Positions 36,626 through 45,530 of a stretch of DNA of 64,000 bases are shown in pieces. The position numbers and the translations under genes were made by a program. Source of the DNA: Serratia plymuthica (GTDB taxonomy: Bacteria; Pseudomonadota; Gammaproteobacteria; Enterobacterales; Enterobacteriaceae); NCBI RefSeq assembly GCF_018336935.1, contig NZ_CP068771.1, forward strand, positions 5,391,816 to 5,455,815. Reading direction: 5' to 3'. The notes under the pieces were generated by a model that was not told the origin of the DNA, ran no database searches, and was given only the letters and a program-made list of their open reading frames with translations. The stretch's first letter is position 1. Each line of letters begins with the position of its first letter.

Positions 36626-37732
36626 ATGAGTAAAGTGCAAAATACATCTCTTTTTTATATTAATTTCTCATATCTGGATGAGGCTATTAAAAGCATGAAT
36701 AAATTAAAACCAACATGGCAGTTATTCGAGGAGCTCGTTTGTCGCATTCTGAAAGTAAACAACTTTCAAATAAATATAAATAGTTGCAGAGGGGACGAAG
36801 GATTTGATCTGCTTGCTGATCTTGGAAGAGAAAGATGGGCTATTGAAGTTAAGTTCTACCGCACAGCACGAGCTCAGCCCTCACTTATTGATGCAGCTGC
36901 GACTCGCATTACGAGTAATGGTGTAGCAGCAGGCGTTAACAAAGGGATGTTAGTTGTTTCTTGCTTTCTCACACCTGAGTTACGAGACGCTCTTGAAAAT
37001 AAATTTAGTATTACTTTTGTGGATCAGGCTGATTTAAGAGTTTTGTGTGGTTCACATCCTGAACTAGTGGAGTCATTGGATGCACTATTAGAAGTCAATC
37101 TAAATGAAGCTCTAACGACACACCTTTCTCGTAAAGAGAGTAACTTTATTATTAGAGATAAAGTTCTTTATAAGAGTAACCAAATTGAACGACATGAAAA
37201 TAAAGGTACAGAACTTTGTCTTGAACTACAGAGTATCAAAAAAGGGAAAGCATCTTGGCATCAATATGAAAAAAAATGCGAGGAAATCCTTAAGTATCTG
37301 TTTCCTAATGACTTCCAGGGATGGCATTCACAAAAAAGAACTGATGATGGTTTAAATCGTTATGATTATGTATGTCGTATTAGACCTACTACTGAATTTT
37401 GGAAGTTTGTTATTGAACACCTCGATAGCCGTTATGTTCTTTTTGAGTTTAAAAACTATTCAGGGAAAATCAAACAAGGCCAGATACTCACCACGGAGAA
37501 GTATCTTTTGGAAAAAGGACTCAGGCGTATGGCAATTATTATGACAAGGGTAGGAGCAGAGGCACATGCAATAGCTATGACGCAAGGAGCTATGCGAGAA
37601 CAAGGTAAACTTATGCTCATAATAAACGATGAAAAAGTATGTGAAATGCTTCATATGAAGGAACGCGGGGAAGATCCAACTGACTGCCTTTTCGAAATTG
37701 CCGATAACTTTTTACTGACACTTCCTCGTTAA
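36626..37732 (+). CDS. Protein with two PD-(D/E)xK nuclease domains (Mrr-like)
   Basis: 368 residues from ATG 36626, which has no clear Shine-Dalgarno; ATG 36695 (preceded by GAGG) is an alternative. The N-terminal Mrr-like half has FEELVCRIL, D61 in EGFDLLAD, then E74 and K76 in IEVKFY. The C-terminal half again shows a nuclease pattern: a helix YEKKCEEILKYLF, D247 in NRYDYVC, then E274 and K276 in FEFKNY. Both active sites look complete. It is AT-rich, and convergent with the SIR2-HerA pair. It is likely a restriction-type defence nuclease; whether it acts with SIR2-HerA is unknown. Confidence 0.75.
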   Translation: MSKVQNTSLFYINFSYLDEAIKSMNKLKPTWQLFEELVCRILKVNNFQININSCRGDEGFDLLADLGRERWAIEVKFYRTARAQPSLIDAAATRITSNGVAAGVNKGMLVVSCFLTPELRDALENKFSITFVDQADLRVLCGSHPELVESLDALLEVNLNEALTTHLSRKESNFIIRDKVLYKSNQIERHENKGTELCLELQSIKKGKASWHQYEKKCEEILKYLFPNDFQGWHSQKRTDDGLNRYDYVCRIRPTTEFWKFVIEHLDSRYVLFEFKNYSGKIKQGQILTTEKYLLEKGLRRMAIIMTRVGAEAHAIAMTQGAMREQGKLMLIINDEKVCEMLHMKERGEDPTDCLFEIADNFLLTLPR

Positions 37733-37831
37733 TTCATGATAAATAAATCAAATGGAAAAAATTTAAAAGTCGAATCACCACAGATTTAATTTATCGCTCG
37801 GAATACTATGTAAATGTTATCAATGGGCTTC

Positions 37832-37856
37832 AAGCGGATGTTATGAACATCCGCTT
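37832..37856 (+). terminator. Hairpin after the nuclease gene
   Basis: A perfect 11-bp stem (AAGCGGATGTT with AACATCCGCTT, 37832-37842 and 37846-37856) and a 3-base loop; no strong T-tract. Confidence 0.5.
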
Positions 37857-38027
37857 CTCGTTGATAGCAGCCTGCTGATGTTGCAGTAGACTGCTTATGT
37901 CAGAAATGGACGCTGCTGGCAGCATAATGTATTAATCAACGAGAGGGCTGTCATCGTTTGTTATTTTTCAAAATGCTTTGAGGGATACAACACCATCTGA
38001 AGAAGGGTTTAGCAAACCTAGCCTGCT

Positions 38028-38051
38028 AATACCCCTCGTTCGAGGGGTATT
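38028..38051. terminator. Bidirectional terminator before the HerA gene end
   Basis: A perfect 11-bp inverted repeat AATACCCCTCG/CGAGGGGTATT with T-rich sequence on the plus side and A-rich to the left, between convergent genes. Confidence 0.75.
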
Positions 38052-38057
38052 TTCGGT

Positions 38058-39797
38058 TTATAACTTTATTCGATTTTGTCGACGCATGTTTTCTACTGCT
38101 AATGCAAAGTCTGCATTGGTAACGTTCTCTTGCCAACGAGACCAAAAATCTATTGTTGCACTTAACGGTTTTTCAGTTGGAGGGTCAATTTTAATTCTGC
38201 TTGGTAGGAGCACCGAATCACCCACAACCATGGCTTCTCCAACATCCATGATTGGAAGTGCCTCTAAGAGGCTCTCCAAACTTTCGGGTAGCAATTTGCG
38301 CACGGTCGCTTGATCATCTGCGTTCGTTAAACGCAGAGAAATGATGTTGTTACACTGGCTGAGAATGGTGGCACTTACATCTGAAGGTCTCTGGCTTACA
38401 ATCATCAACGCAACGCCATATTTACGTCCTTCTTTAGCGATTTTTTCAAATGCTTCAACCGCTCTGCGTTCAACTGGGTTACCTTCTTTTCTTGGTAGGT
38501 ATAGATGCGCCTCATCACAGACAAAGGCAACTGGTCTGCGACTTTTCGGATCAGTCCAGAATTGAACCTGATAGATGATACGGGCAACCAACCCAATGAT
38601 TACTGGCAGGATGTCGGCCGGAACCTCTGAAAAGTCGATTACTTTTATGCTTTGTTTTTGCTTGCCAAACTCCATCAGTTTTTCAGCAATCATGCTCAAC
38701 GAATCGTATTGGTTGTATTTATCAGGACTATTAAAGAGGAAACCATAGCGTCGGTCGTTTAAACGGCTTGCCATGCGAACTAGCAGCCTGGAGAATTCGC
38801 CGTTGAAAGGGCCGTTTTTAGGACCTCTTGAGCCATCGACCTTCTCTTCATTTAAATATTTTAGTTTTCCAATGACATCATTCAGAGAATATGGAATTGG
38901 ACTGTCGAGTGTAAAAGACTGTAACAGGTCGACTCTACCATTCGTTTGCAGGAAAGTTTTCTTTTGCTCGGTAATTGCATCTTGAACAATCACAACTTGG
39001 TTATGCGCGCTGAATTCACTTCGGTCAACGAATAATGACTGAATCTCTTCTGAATTGAGCAACCAATAAGGTAGGAAGAGTAGTGAATCATCATCTATAT
39101 CAACCTCATCCGGCCCTGGTATTCTCAATTGTTTCGCATAGGAAAGTTCTTTGTATTCACCGTGTAAATCGAATACCACAAGGTTTGAAGATGGTAGTCG
39201 CGAGCTTCTTTCAAGAATCGAAGCAACCGTCCACGATTTACCAGAACCCGTGCTACCAAGTAGAGCTGCATGTCGCTGAAATAACTTATTGCCATCAACA
39301 TAAGCGCGTGCATTCTCATTGAGCTTATAAGAACCCAATTCAAGCGATTCCTCTCCATTGCCACATTCAGAAATCACACGCATGAATTCTTCTAAGTGAG
39401 TGTCTTTAAGTATGTAACAGGTCGAGTCGATTTCAGGAACGTGATCTAGCGATCTTGAAAACTTATACTTTTGATTAATTGCATCCCATCGGGCCCCACC
39501 CATTAACGTAATCTTGACTGTGTTGACTACGCTATCTTCAAAAGCGTCTATCTTGTTAGCATCATCTTCTTGCTCTTCTAGGGTGAGGGGCTGAGCGACT
39601 ACTGCTTTGATTACTTTATCAATCATGCCAATGAGCCAACATTCTGTTGCTCCGCTGAGTTGCACTGTTATAAGCTGTCCAACTCTGGCCTTGCGCAGAT
39701 CCTTGTCACTATTTACCAGAATGGTTACTTTTCTGGTGTCAACTTCACGAATATTGCCAAGTATGTAGCTGTCATCATTAAAAGTAAAAAGAGCCAT
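38058..39797 (-). CDS. herA: HerA-like ATPase of a SIR2-HerA defence system
   Basis: A 579-residue HerA/FtsK-type hexameric ATPase. An N-terminal HAS-barrel-like region is followed by a DUF87 core: Walker A GSTGSGKS at about 181-188, Walker B with CDEAHLYLP at about 424-432, and the SQRPSDV sensor region. Its start follows the SIR2 stop by one base (TAACATG), so translation is coupled. In published SIR2-HerA systems the two form a large complex that degrades NAD and/or cleaves nucleic acid on phage infection. Confidence 0.88.
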   Translation of the reverse strand: MALFTFNDDSYILGNIREVDTRKVTILVNSDKDLRKARVGQLITVQLSGATECWLIGMIDKVIKAVVAQPLTLEEQEDDANKIDAFEDSVVNTVKITLMGGARWDAINQKYKFSRSLDHVPEIDSTCYILKDTHLEEFMRVISECGNGEESLELGSYKLNENARAYVDGNKLFQRHAALLGSTGSGKSWTVASILERSSRLPSSNLVVFDLHGEYKELSYAKQLRIPGPDEVDIDDDSLLFLPYWLLNSEEIQSLFVDRSEFSAHNQVVIVQDAITEQKKTFLQTNGRVDLLQSFTLDSPIPYSLNDVIGKLKYLNEEKVDGSRGPKNGPFNGEFSRLLVRMASRLNDRRYGFLFNSPDKYNQYDSLSMIAEKLMEFGKQKQSIKVIDFSEVPADILPVIIGLVARIIYQVQFWTDPKSRRPVAFVCDEAHLYLPRKEGNPVERRAVEAFEKIAKEGRKYGVALMIVSQRPSDVSATILSQCNNIISLRLTNADDQATVRKLLPESLESLLEALPIMDVGEAMVVGDSVLLPSRIKIDPPTEKPLSATIDFWSRWQENVTNADFALAVENMRRQNRIKL

Positions 39798-39798
39798 G

Positions 39799-40884
39799 TT
39801 ACCCCCCTAAGAACTCGTTAGTGAAAGCCTCAAAACGCCATAATTCCTTGTCATCTACATGCAGCCAGTTTTCAAACTTTGAATTGTAGATTCTGCTTTT
39901 ATCTGAATTTGTCTGTTTGCAGATAAGCCACATATTTGGGCATTTATCTAACCATTCCTCGATTCTTGGATTTGAATCCCGAGTAATCACCAACGCACGG
40001 CACTGATCTTGTTCAAGTTTTTGCCTAAATACGTTATTTACAAGTTGGGAATCGTTAAAGCCAAATCCTAAAAACAGAAAACAGGTATGGTTTCCGACAG
40101 CGTTATCGTATTCAGCCAACTGGGCCCTGTCTTTGTGTAATCGCTGATATTTGGCTGTGCCAGGAGTGATCATAGCCCGCACAACGTTTTCAGGTTTGTT
40201 GAGGATCCAGCTATTACACTCAATAAGGTGAGCTTCCCATTCAAACGTATTTAACGAGCCATGCGGTTTGTGTAGTCGAACATGTTTGCATTCAACGATT
40301 CTTGGTGGTTGCCTCGGTCTGCCTAAACCTTTATGGATAGATTGAACTGACTTTCTCGCTTCACTCCAGTCATAACGTTGAAGAAAGCCTCCATAAAATC
40401 CCGTAATATATGGAATCTTGTGTCGAACAAAGGCGTACTCAGCTAATAAATCGTAATTGGGCGTTGCGACGTGAAGTTGTTTATCGGCCTGTGGTAGAGT
40501 ATCAACGAGCTTTTTGAGTAGTGAACCAGCGGGCCAATCACGTAACCCTGAGATGATTTGATGGGCGTGAACGTTATCGTGATACGCAACAAAGCTTGCG
40601 GTTAGTTCGACTATTCGAGTGGTCAGAGCCTCATCCTTGATGAAGTCCATAGCGGATTCAAAATCATGGCTACCCCTATCGAGTGCAGAGACAACTTGCT
40701 GCCATTGTTGTGCCTGAGTATCTGTTATACCACTGGTCAGATTGGTTCGAAGGTGACGCTCTAGAGCTGGCATCCCAAAATTAAGATCAAGTGCACATGA
40801 AGTTCCTGTGCCAAACAAAACAAACGGCTTCTCAGTAAAAAACTCTGCAATCGCTTGATATGCAAATTCCTTTGTCAACTCCAT
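39799..40884 (-). CDS. sir2: SIR2-family NADase-type effector of a SIR2-HerA defence system
   Basis: The start is ATG 40884, with GGGGA 5 bases upstream; the frame also opens at GTG 40896. About 361 residues. The SIR2_2-type active site is visible: nucleotide loop LFGTGTS near residue 25, N in TPNYDLLAEYAF at about 142, and H in HKPHGSLN at about 208, with LGFGFND toward the C-terminus. In relatives this domain consumes NAD+ to stop phage growth. It is the first gene of the operon with HerA. Confidence 0.87.
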   Translation of the reverse strand: MELTKEFAYQAIAEFFTEKPFVLFGTGTSCALDLNFGMPALERHLRTNLTSGITDTQAQQWQQVVSALDRGSHDFESAMDFIKDEALTTRIVELTASFVAYHDNVHAHQIISGLRDWPAGSLLKKLVDTLPQADKQLHVATPNYDLLAEYAFVRHKIPYITGFYGGFLQRYDWSEARKSVQSIHKGLGRPRQPPRIVECKHVRLHKPHGSLNTFEWEAHLIECNSWILNKPENVVRAMITPGTAKYQRLHKDRAQLAEYDNAVGNHTCFLFLGFGFNDSQLVNNVFRQKLEQDQCRALVITRDSNPRIEEWLDKCPNMWLICKQTNSDKSRIYNSKFENWLHVDDKELWRFEAFTNEFLGG

Positions 40885-40896
40885 GCCTTTCCCCAC

Positions 40897-41306
40897 TTAA
40901 ATCATGAAATTTCAGTGCTTACCACCTAAAATCTGTAGCATTTGTACTTTATTCTCTTGCTTTAAGGCTTCAAGTTTTTATTGCAGAGCAATTATCCAAA
41001 ACACTCATTTGTAGAGCTATATCAAGTTTCTGCCAATTGGAAGTTTTTCCTCCGCGTAAAGCAGCTCTTAGAGCGTCATCGAAGCAAATGGATGTTATCG
41101 CAGTAAGCAAGAATGTCCCTTGCATTCATTTTTGAGCAGCTTCCCGCTATCTGACGCACCAGTGTCTGAAAGATCCGCGCCTCGCTCATAGCGTACCCTA
41201 CGCTCGACTCAGGCTGCTCAGTGCCCAAGCGGACGTGAAACAACGCTTTTCATGGTGACGTCCTCATCCCGTTGATGAAGACGTCACTAACATTCATTAG
41301 GCTCTG
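40897..41306. other. Gene-free region right of the defence island
   Basis: Contains the short repeat at 41214-41236 and a hairpin GTGACGTCCTCATC/GATGAAGACGTCAC (41255-41268 with 41274-41287, one mismatch) that probably terminates the RidA gene. No gene is seen. Confidence 0.5.
41214..41236. repeat. Short repeat, right of the defence island
   Basis: CTGCTCAGTGCCCAAGCGGA followed by CGT; the partner of 36304-36327, in the same orientation. Confidence 0.45.
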
Positions 41307-41714
41307 TCACCCTGCGGAGGTTGATGTTGGAATTCGGGCAATGACCTTAATTTCAAAATCGAATCCCGCAAGCCAGGTCACCCCAACGGCGGTCCAGTTC
41401 GGGTAAGGGGGCTGTGGGAAAATTGACTGTTTCACCTGCATAATCGTCGGAAACTGATTTTCCGGATCAGTATGAAAGGTGGTGACATCAATCAGGTCGT
41501 CAAACGTACAACCCGCTGCTGCAAGAGTCGCTGCCAGATTATCAAACGCAAGTTGCACCTGGGCGGCAAAATCCGGCTCCGGCGTACCGTCGGCACGGCT
41601 GCCTACCTGGCCGGAAACGAACAACATATCGCCAGAACGGATCGCGGCGGAATAACCGTGTTCTTCATAGAGAGCATGGCGGTTAGCAGGAAAAATAGGC
41701 TCACGCTGGATCAT
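41307..41714 (-). CDS. RidA/YjgF-family enamine/imine deaminase-like protein
   Basis: 135 residues of the RidA family (LFVSGQVGSRADG, then FDDLIDVTTFHTD). It probably hydrolyses reactive enamines or imines or a related metabolite. It is divergent from a TetR regulator with two identical dyads between them. Confidence 0.88.
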   Translation of the reverse strand: MIQREPIFPANRHALYEEHGYSAAIRSGDMLFVSGQVGSRADGTPEPDFAAQVQLAFDNLAATLAAAGCTFDDLIDVTTFHTDPENQFPTIMQVKQSIFPQPPYPNWTAVGVTWLAGFDFEIKVIARIPTSTSAG

Positions 41715-41776
41715 GGAATTTCCTTTCTTAAGTCAATGTGTGATGCGGGATGTGCGGTATGCAAAATTGATTTAAT

Positions 41777-41818
41777 ATACGCGGCGTATGTTGAATTAAT
41801 CACACATACGCCGCGTAT
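41777..41818. promoter_or_regulatory. Two 13-bp TetR operators
   Basis: ATACGCGGCGTAT (41777-41789) and ATACGCCGCGTAT (41806-41818): ATACGC and GCGTAT around one central base, and one site is the reverse complement of the other. Centres are 29 bp apart. Confidence 0.8.
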
Positions 41819-41858
41819 GTCAAATGACATCCGTCACGCATGTCTAAAAGGAGATCGT

Positions 41859-42464
41859 ATGGCCACCAAACGCCGCGCCGAAACAATGGAAGAGAACCGA
41901 ACCAAATTGATTACGGCAGCGCGGAAATCCTTTGCCGAAAAAGGTTTTGCTGCCGTATCGATGGATGAATTAACCGCCAGCGTTGGCCTGACGCGTGGGG
42001 CGCTATACCACAACTTTGGCGATAAAAAGGGGCTGCTTGCCGCTGTTGTTGCTCAGGTAGATGGTGAAATGGCACAACGAGCCAAAGCCGCCGCCGCGAA
42101 TGCCGGTGACGACTGGGAAAGGCTGCTGGCTGAAGGGATTGCCTACATTAAGATGGCGCTGGACACAGAGGTAAGGCGCATCGTGCTGCTTGATGGCCCG
42201 GCTTTCCTTGGGGATCCCGCACAATGGCCCAGCCAGAATAGTTGCCTAGAATCCACCCGACAGACCGTCATAAATTTGATCGAACGCGGCGTACTTAAAT
42301 CGGTCGATGCGGATGCCGCTGCACATCTGTTAAACAGCGCCGCGCTGAATTCCGCGCTTTGGATCGCTGCGAGCGACGATCCGCAGCGGGCGCTGCCAAA
42401 AATTATTGACGTGTTTACTCAACTGGCAAGCGGCTTACGGAATAGTTCCAATAAACTACGATGA
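41859..42464 (+). CDS. TetR-family repressor
   Basis: The start is ATG 41859, preceded by AAAAGGAG at ~6 bases; the upstream extension of the frame is not coding. The ~201-residue product has a TetR HTH (FAAVSMDELTASVGLTRGAL, then YHNFGDKKGLL). It is divergent from the RidA gene and probably represses it and itself through the two dyads. Confidence 0.92.
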   Translation: MATKRRAETMEENRTKLITAARKSFAEKGFAAVSMDELTASVGLTRGALYHNFGDKKGLLAAVVAQVDGEMAQRAKAAAANAGDDWERLLAEGIAYIKMALDTEVRRIVLLDGPAFLGDPAQWPSQNSCLESTRQTVINLIERGVLKSVDADAAAHLLNSAALNSALWIAASDDPQRALPKIIDVFTQLASGLRNSSNKLR

Positions 42465-42506
42465 GAGGTTTATCGGGTGGAGTGAGCTAAAGCTTTGCAG
42501 CTCGCA

Positions 42507-43142
42507 TTAAGAGAACGGGCGCAAGGCATTATCAATAGCTGTGGCTATTTCGTCTTCGCTGCGCCCTCCATTGATTGCAAAGCGGTTCTCAAAAACGAAG
42601 TGCGGAACCGAACGAACGCCTGCCGCAGTGGAGTTCGCCGCCTCTTGCTCAATCCGCTTGTGCCGGGTGGGATCGCGTGCGATGGCGCGGGCCTCATCCC
42701 TGCTGAATCCATAGGTTGCAGCAATATCTGCCAACACCTCGGCATCGGCAATGTTTCTTGCCGCAAGGAAATAAGCGTCCGTGATGGCCACGGCGAGTTG
42801 ATGCTGCGTGCCGCGTTCTCTGGCTGCCAGGATGATGGCGTGCGCAGCCTGCGTTGGGTAGGCGTAGCGCTGGCGACCAAGGTCGAGATCGAAGCCGGAC
42901 GCGCGGGCCTCTGCTTCAGGGCGAGCAAACGCCGACTTCGGATCTGTCACACCATATCGCGCGCGGAGCAGGTCGGGGATGAAGAGTCCGGCCGCCGGCG
43001 CGTCCGGCAGTAAAAGAACCGGATGATGGTGAATGTCCGCGACCAGCTCGGGGAAGCGTTCCTGAAGAACCTTGTCGAGCCGGTGCAGGCCCACGAAACA
43101 CCAGGGGCAGGTGATCTCGGTATAGAGGTCGATTCGCAACAT
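42507..43142 (-). CDS. DsbA-family (FrnE-like) oxidoreductase
   Basis: 211 residues, thioredoxin fold with helical insertion and active site C12-PWC (12-15). There is no signal peptide, so it is cytoplasmic, like FrnE/polyketide-associated members. It follows an azoreductase and a 35-codon open frame on the same strand. Confidence 0.88.
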   Translation of the reverse strand: MLRIDLYTEITCPWCFVGLHRLDKVLQERFPELVADIHHHPVLLLPDAPAAGLFIPDLLRARYGVTDPKSAFARPEAEARASGFDLDLGRQRYAYPTQAAHAIILAARERGTQHQLAVAITDAYFLAARNIADAEVLADIAATYGFSRDEARAIARDPTRHKRIEQEAANSTAAGVRSVPHFVFENRFAINGGRSEDEIATAIDNALRPFS

Positions 43143-43159
43143 GATCTCGGTCTTCTTCT

Positions 43160-43267
43160 TTAGCGATTGGCGATATCCGGCGCGGTGCGCACGAACGTCT
43201 TATCCGCGACCTGGTCCACAAGAAATTGAACCTGGTCTGCCAACAGGACGGCGGTCTTCATCGTCAT
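43160..43267 (-). CDS. Small 35-residue open frame overlapping the azoreductase stop
   Basis: Starts [16 protein letters not shown], with its ATG overlapping the azoreductase TGA in ATGA. It may be a coupled mini-gene or the remnant of a larger gene. No family is recognised. Confidence 0.35.
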   Translation of the reverse strand: MTMKTAVLLADQVQFLVDQVADKTFVRTAPDIANR

Positions 43268-43881
43268 GCTCCCTTCGCCAGCAGATTTTGCACAGCCGTC
43301 TCGGTATGGGCGATGGCAGCCTTTGCCCCGTCCGGGCCGATCACGGTGCCTTCAATCCGGATAAGCTCAGCGTCAGTCAATCCGATAAAGCCAAGCATGT
43401 GCAGGAGATAGTTGGTCTGGAAATCGAAAGCGGCATAATCGCCCGCCGAAAACACGCCACCTGCGGCAGTGATCAGATAAAGCTTCTTGCCGGTAAGCAG
43501 GCCCTGGGGGGCTCCTGTGGCATAGCTGAAGGTGACTCCCGGCCATGTGACATTGTCAATCCAGGCCTTGAGCTGCGAAGAGGGGCCGAAATTCATCATC
43601 CCGGAACCAAGCACAATGATGTCCGCGGCGCATAATTCATCAACCAGCTCCCGGGCACGTTCAACGGCAACATTCTGCTGTGTTGTGCGTGAATCCGGGG
43701 ACGCAGTGCGGCCCACTATGTAGTCTTCAGTAATGTGCGGAGGCGGATTTGCGACAAGGTCGCGAACCGTCAGTGAGCCGCCTCCCTGAGCCCGAAGCCC
43801 ATGAGCAATTTCAGTGGCAAAGCGGGTAGACAGGCTCTCAGTCCCGCGGGGGCTGGAAGTAATCAGCAGAATTTTACGCAT
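43264..43881 (-). CDS. FMN-dependent NADH-azoreductase (AzoR-like)
   Basis: 205 residues, flavodoxin-like: [13 protein letters not shown] phosphate loop and [20 protein letters not shown] segment. Reduces quinones and azo compounds with NADH. It is divergent from an HxlR regulator with a 12-bp dyad between. Confidence 0.92.
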   Translation of the reverse strand: MRKILLITSSPRGTESLSTRFATEIAHGLRAQGGGSLTVRDLVANPPPHITEDYIVGRTASPDSRTTQQNVAVERARELVDELCAADIIVLGSGMMNFGPSSQLKAWIDNVTWPGVTFSYATGAPQGLLTGKKLYLITAAGGVFSAGDYAAFDFQTNYLLHMLGFIGLTDAELIRIEGTVIGPDGAKAAIAHTETAVQNLLAKGA

Positions 43882-43904
43882 GGTGGCTCCGTTTAAGGTA
43901 TAAA

Positions 43905-43941
43905 TTAGTAACCAGGGAACATTTCTATGCCTGGTTACTAA
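43905..43941. promoter_or_regulatory. 12-bp inverted-repeat operator
   Basis: TTAGTAACCAGG (43905-43916) and CCTGGTTACTAA (43930-43941) are perfectly complementary with a 13-base spacer, between azoreductase and HxlR genes. Confidence 0.8.
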
Positions 43942-43994
43942 CCGTTACCCAGAATACTAAAATTCCTGCCAGAATTTCACAAGAAGGCACAAAT

Positions 43995-44384
43995 ATGTCA
44001 CCCAGTCACACCGATGTTCCTGAAGCACTCCCGGATTCTGAAACAGAAGGCTGCCAGGCCACCCGTGAAATACTGAATCGCATTGGCGACAAATGGAGTC
44101 TCTACATCATTGCCTCTCTGGCCAATGGCAAGCTGCGCTTCAACGAATTGAAGCGCAGCATTGACGGTATATCCCAGCGTATGTTGACGCTGACCCTGAG
44201 AGGTATGGAGCGGGATGGATTAGTTGGCCGGACTGTCTATCCGACGATTCCGCCGCGTGTTGATTACGAACTCACGGAGCTTGGCCGGACGCTGTTGGAG
44301 CCTGTCATGGCGCTCGTGAATTGGGCAAACGACAACCGGCGCGCCATCGCAGAAGCCCATCAACGCTTTGACAACACCCCCTAG
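43995..44384 (+). CDS. HxlR-family regulator
   Basis: 129 residues: a cysteine near the N-terminus (EGCQATREIL), GDKWSLYIIASL, HTH DGISQRMLTLTLRGMERDGL and wing VDYELTELGRTL. Probable thiol-based repressor of the divergent azoreductase, as in YodB/QorR relatives. Confidence 0.92.
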   Translation: MSPSHTDVPEALPDSETEGCQATREILNRIGDKWSLYIIASLANGKLRFNELKRSIDGISQRMLTLTLRGMERDGLVGRTVYPTIPPRVDYELTELGRTLLEPVMALVNWANDNRRAIAEAHQRFDNTP

Positions 44385-44450
44385 TCTGCTGGGGCTAGAG
44401 GGATCATGACTGCCGTAAGTGCCGCCGCTCGCAATCTGAAGGGGGAGCGG

Positions 44451-45530
44451 TTATCGCTGTTGTAGCCAGCTTCGGATCCCGTCTGATGCAGAGTCGATTG
44501 CGCCGGCAAGATAGCCCGAAAAATGCGGTGACCATTCACTGGCAATGCCCGTTACTTTTCCCTTCCATTCTCCACGCGCCGGGATCTGCGCAGGCAGTGC
44601 GTGTCCTGCTTCCTGAAGCAAGTCAAATTCAGTGGCCGTAAACGGATCGGCTGCCCAGTCTTTCAGAAACTCCGCTTCGGGTTCGGACGCATGCGGACCA
44701 AACAGACGCGTAAGCTGCTCACGACAAATTTGCTTAAGCCGGTCTTCGCTGACTGTCCATCTCGATTTTGCCGGTACGCCAATAAAGCCAAAAATGACCG
44801 TTTTTCCTGAATCAGGCTCGGACACATCGTGAATTTCAACCATTGGGCCTGCCTGACTGCTGGCATCGCCGGAAAGCCGCTGAGCCCGCAAAAAATCGGT
44901 GTTGTAAACGGCGACATACTTTGCATGGGGCGCCATCCAGGTTGGAATTTTTCGCCAGTGTGAAAGCAGTGGAGCAGGCAGCGCCGGAGTGAAGGTTATT
45001 TTTGCTGCCAGTGCAGGCGGCAAAGCAAGAAAAATGTGCTCGCCTGCGTAAAGGCTTTCCTCTCCCTCCTCGGTTTGCGCTAGCACCTGTATTCCCTCAT
45101 CGGCGCAAAGAATGGACTTCACATGCTGGTCCCGCTTAATTTTGTGCGCCGGAATCTGGCTCTTCAGTACCGCCGTCAGCGCCTGCATTCCTCCCTTCAA
45201 CCTGAATGATGCAGGTGAGGTTTCATACGCGGGATAACGTTGCGCAGGCGTAGTGCGGTTACGCTCATATAACATATCGCCCGGCCGCCCCTGAGGGATG
45301 ACGGCCAGTCCCAGCCGATCGATTAACTGCGCGAAGTCGGGCTGAATGTCAGGCCAGAACCAGGTTGCCCCCATATCCACATGCAGACCCGAAACCTCGC
45401 CGGACAGCACGCGGCCGCCCGTCCTGTTCCGGGCTTCCAGAATCACGTAGTCCACGCCGGCTTTTTCCAGTAGGGTGGCGGCATACAGTCCGCTGACGCC
45501 TGCCCCGATGATAACAACGCTGCTTTTCAT
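44451..45530 (-). CDS. FAD-dependent amine oxidase
   Basis: 359 residues with an N-terminal FAD-binding motif (VVIIGAGVSGLYAATLLEKA) and GRTGGR-type loop (RNRTGGRVL). It is shorter than typical ~430-450-residue monoamine oxidases. The C-terminal FAD region (SEWSPHFSGYLAGAIDSA) is present, so it is probably complete. It overlaps the upstream cupin gene by 4 bp. Confidence 0.85.
   Translation of the reverse strand: MKSSVVIIGAGVSGLYAATLLEKAGVDYVILEARNRTGGRVLSGEVSGLHVDMGATWFWPDIQPDFAQLIDRLGLAVIPQGRPGDMLYERNRTTPAQRYPAYETSPASFRLKGGMQALTAVLKSQIPAHKIKRDQHVKSILCADEGIQVLAQTEEGEESLYAGEHIFLALPPALAAKITFTPALPAPLLSHWRKIPTWMAPHAKYVAVYNTDFLRAQRLSGDASSQAGPMVEIHDVSEPDSGKTVIFGFIGVPAKSRWTVSEDRLKQICREQLTRLFGPHASEPEAEFLKDWAADPFTATEFDLLQEAGHALPAQIPARGEWKGKVTGIASEWSPHFSGYLAGAIDSASDGIRSWLQQR

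Larger units (their letters stand above)
37733..38057. other. Region between convergent defence genes, with two hairpins
   Basis: No gene is seen; both hairpins are listed separately. Confidence 0.5.
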
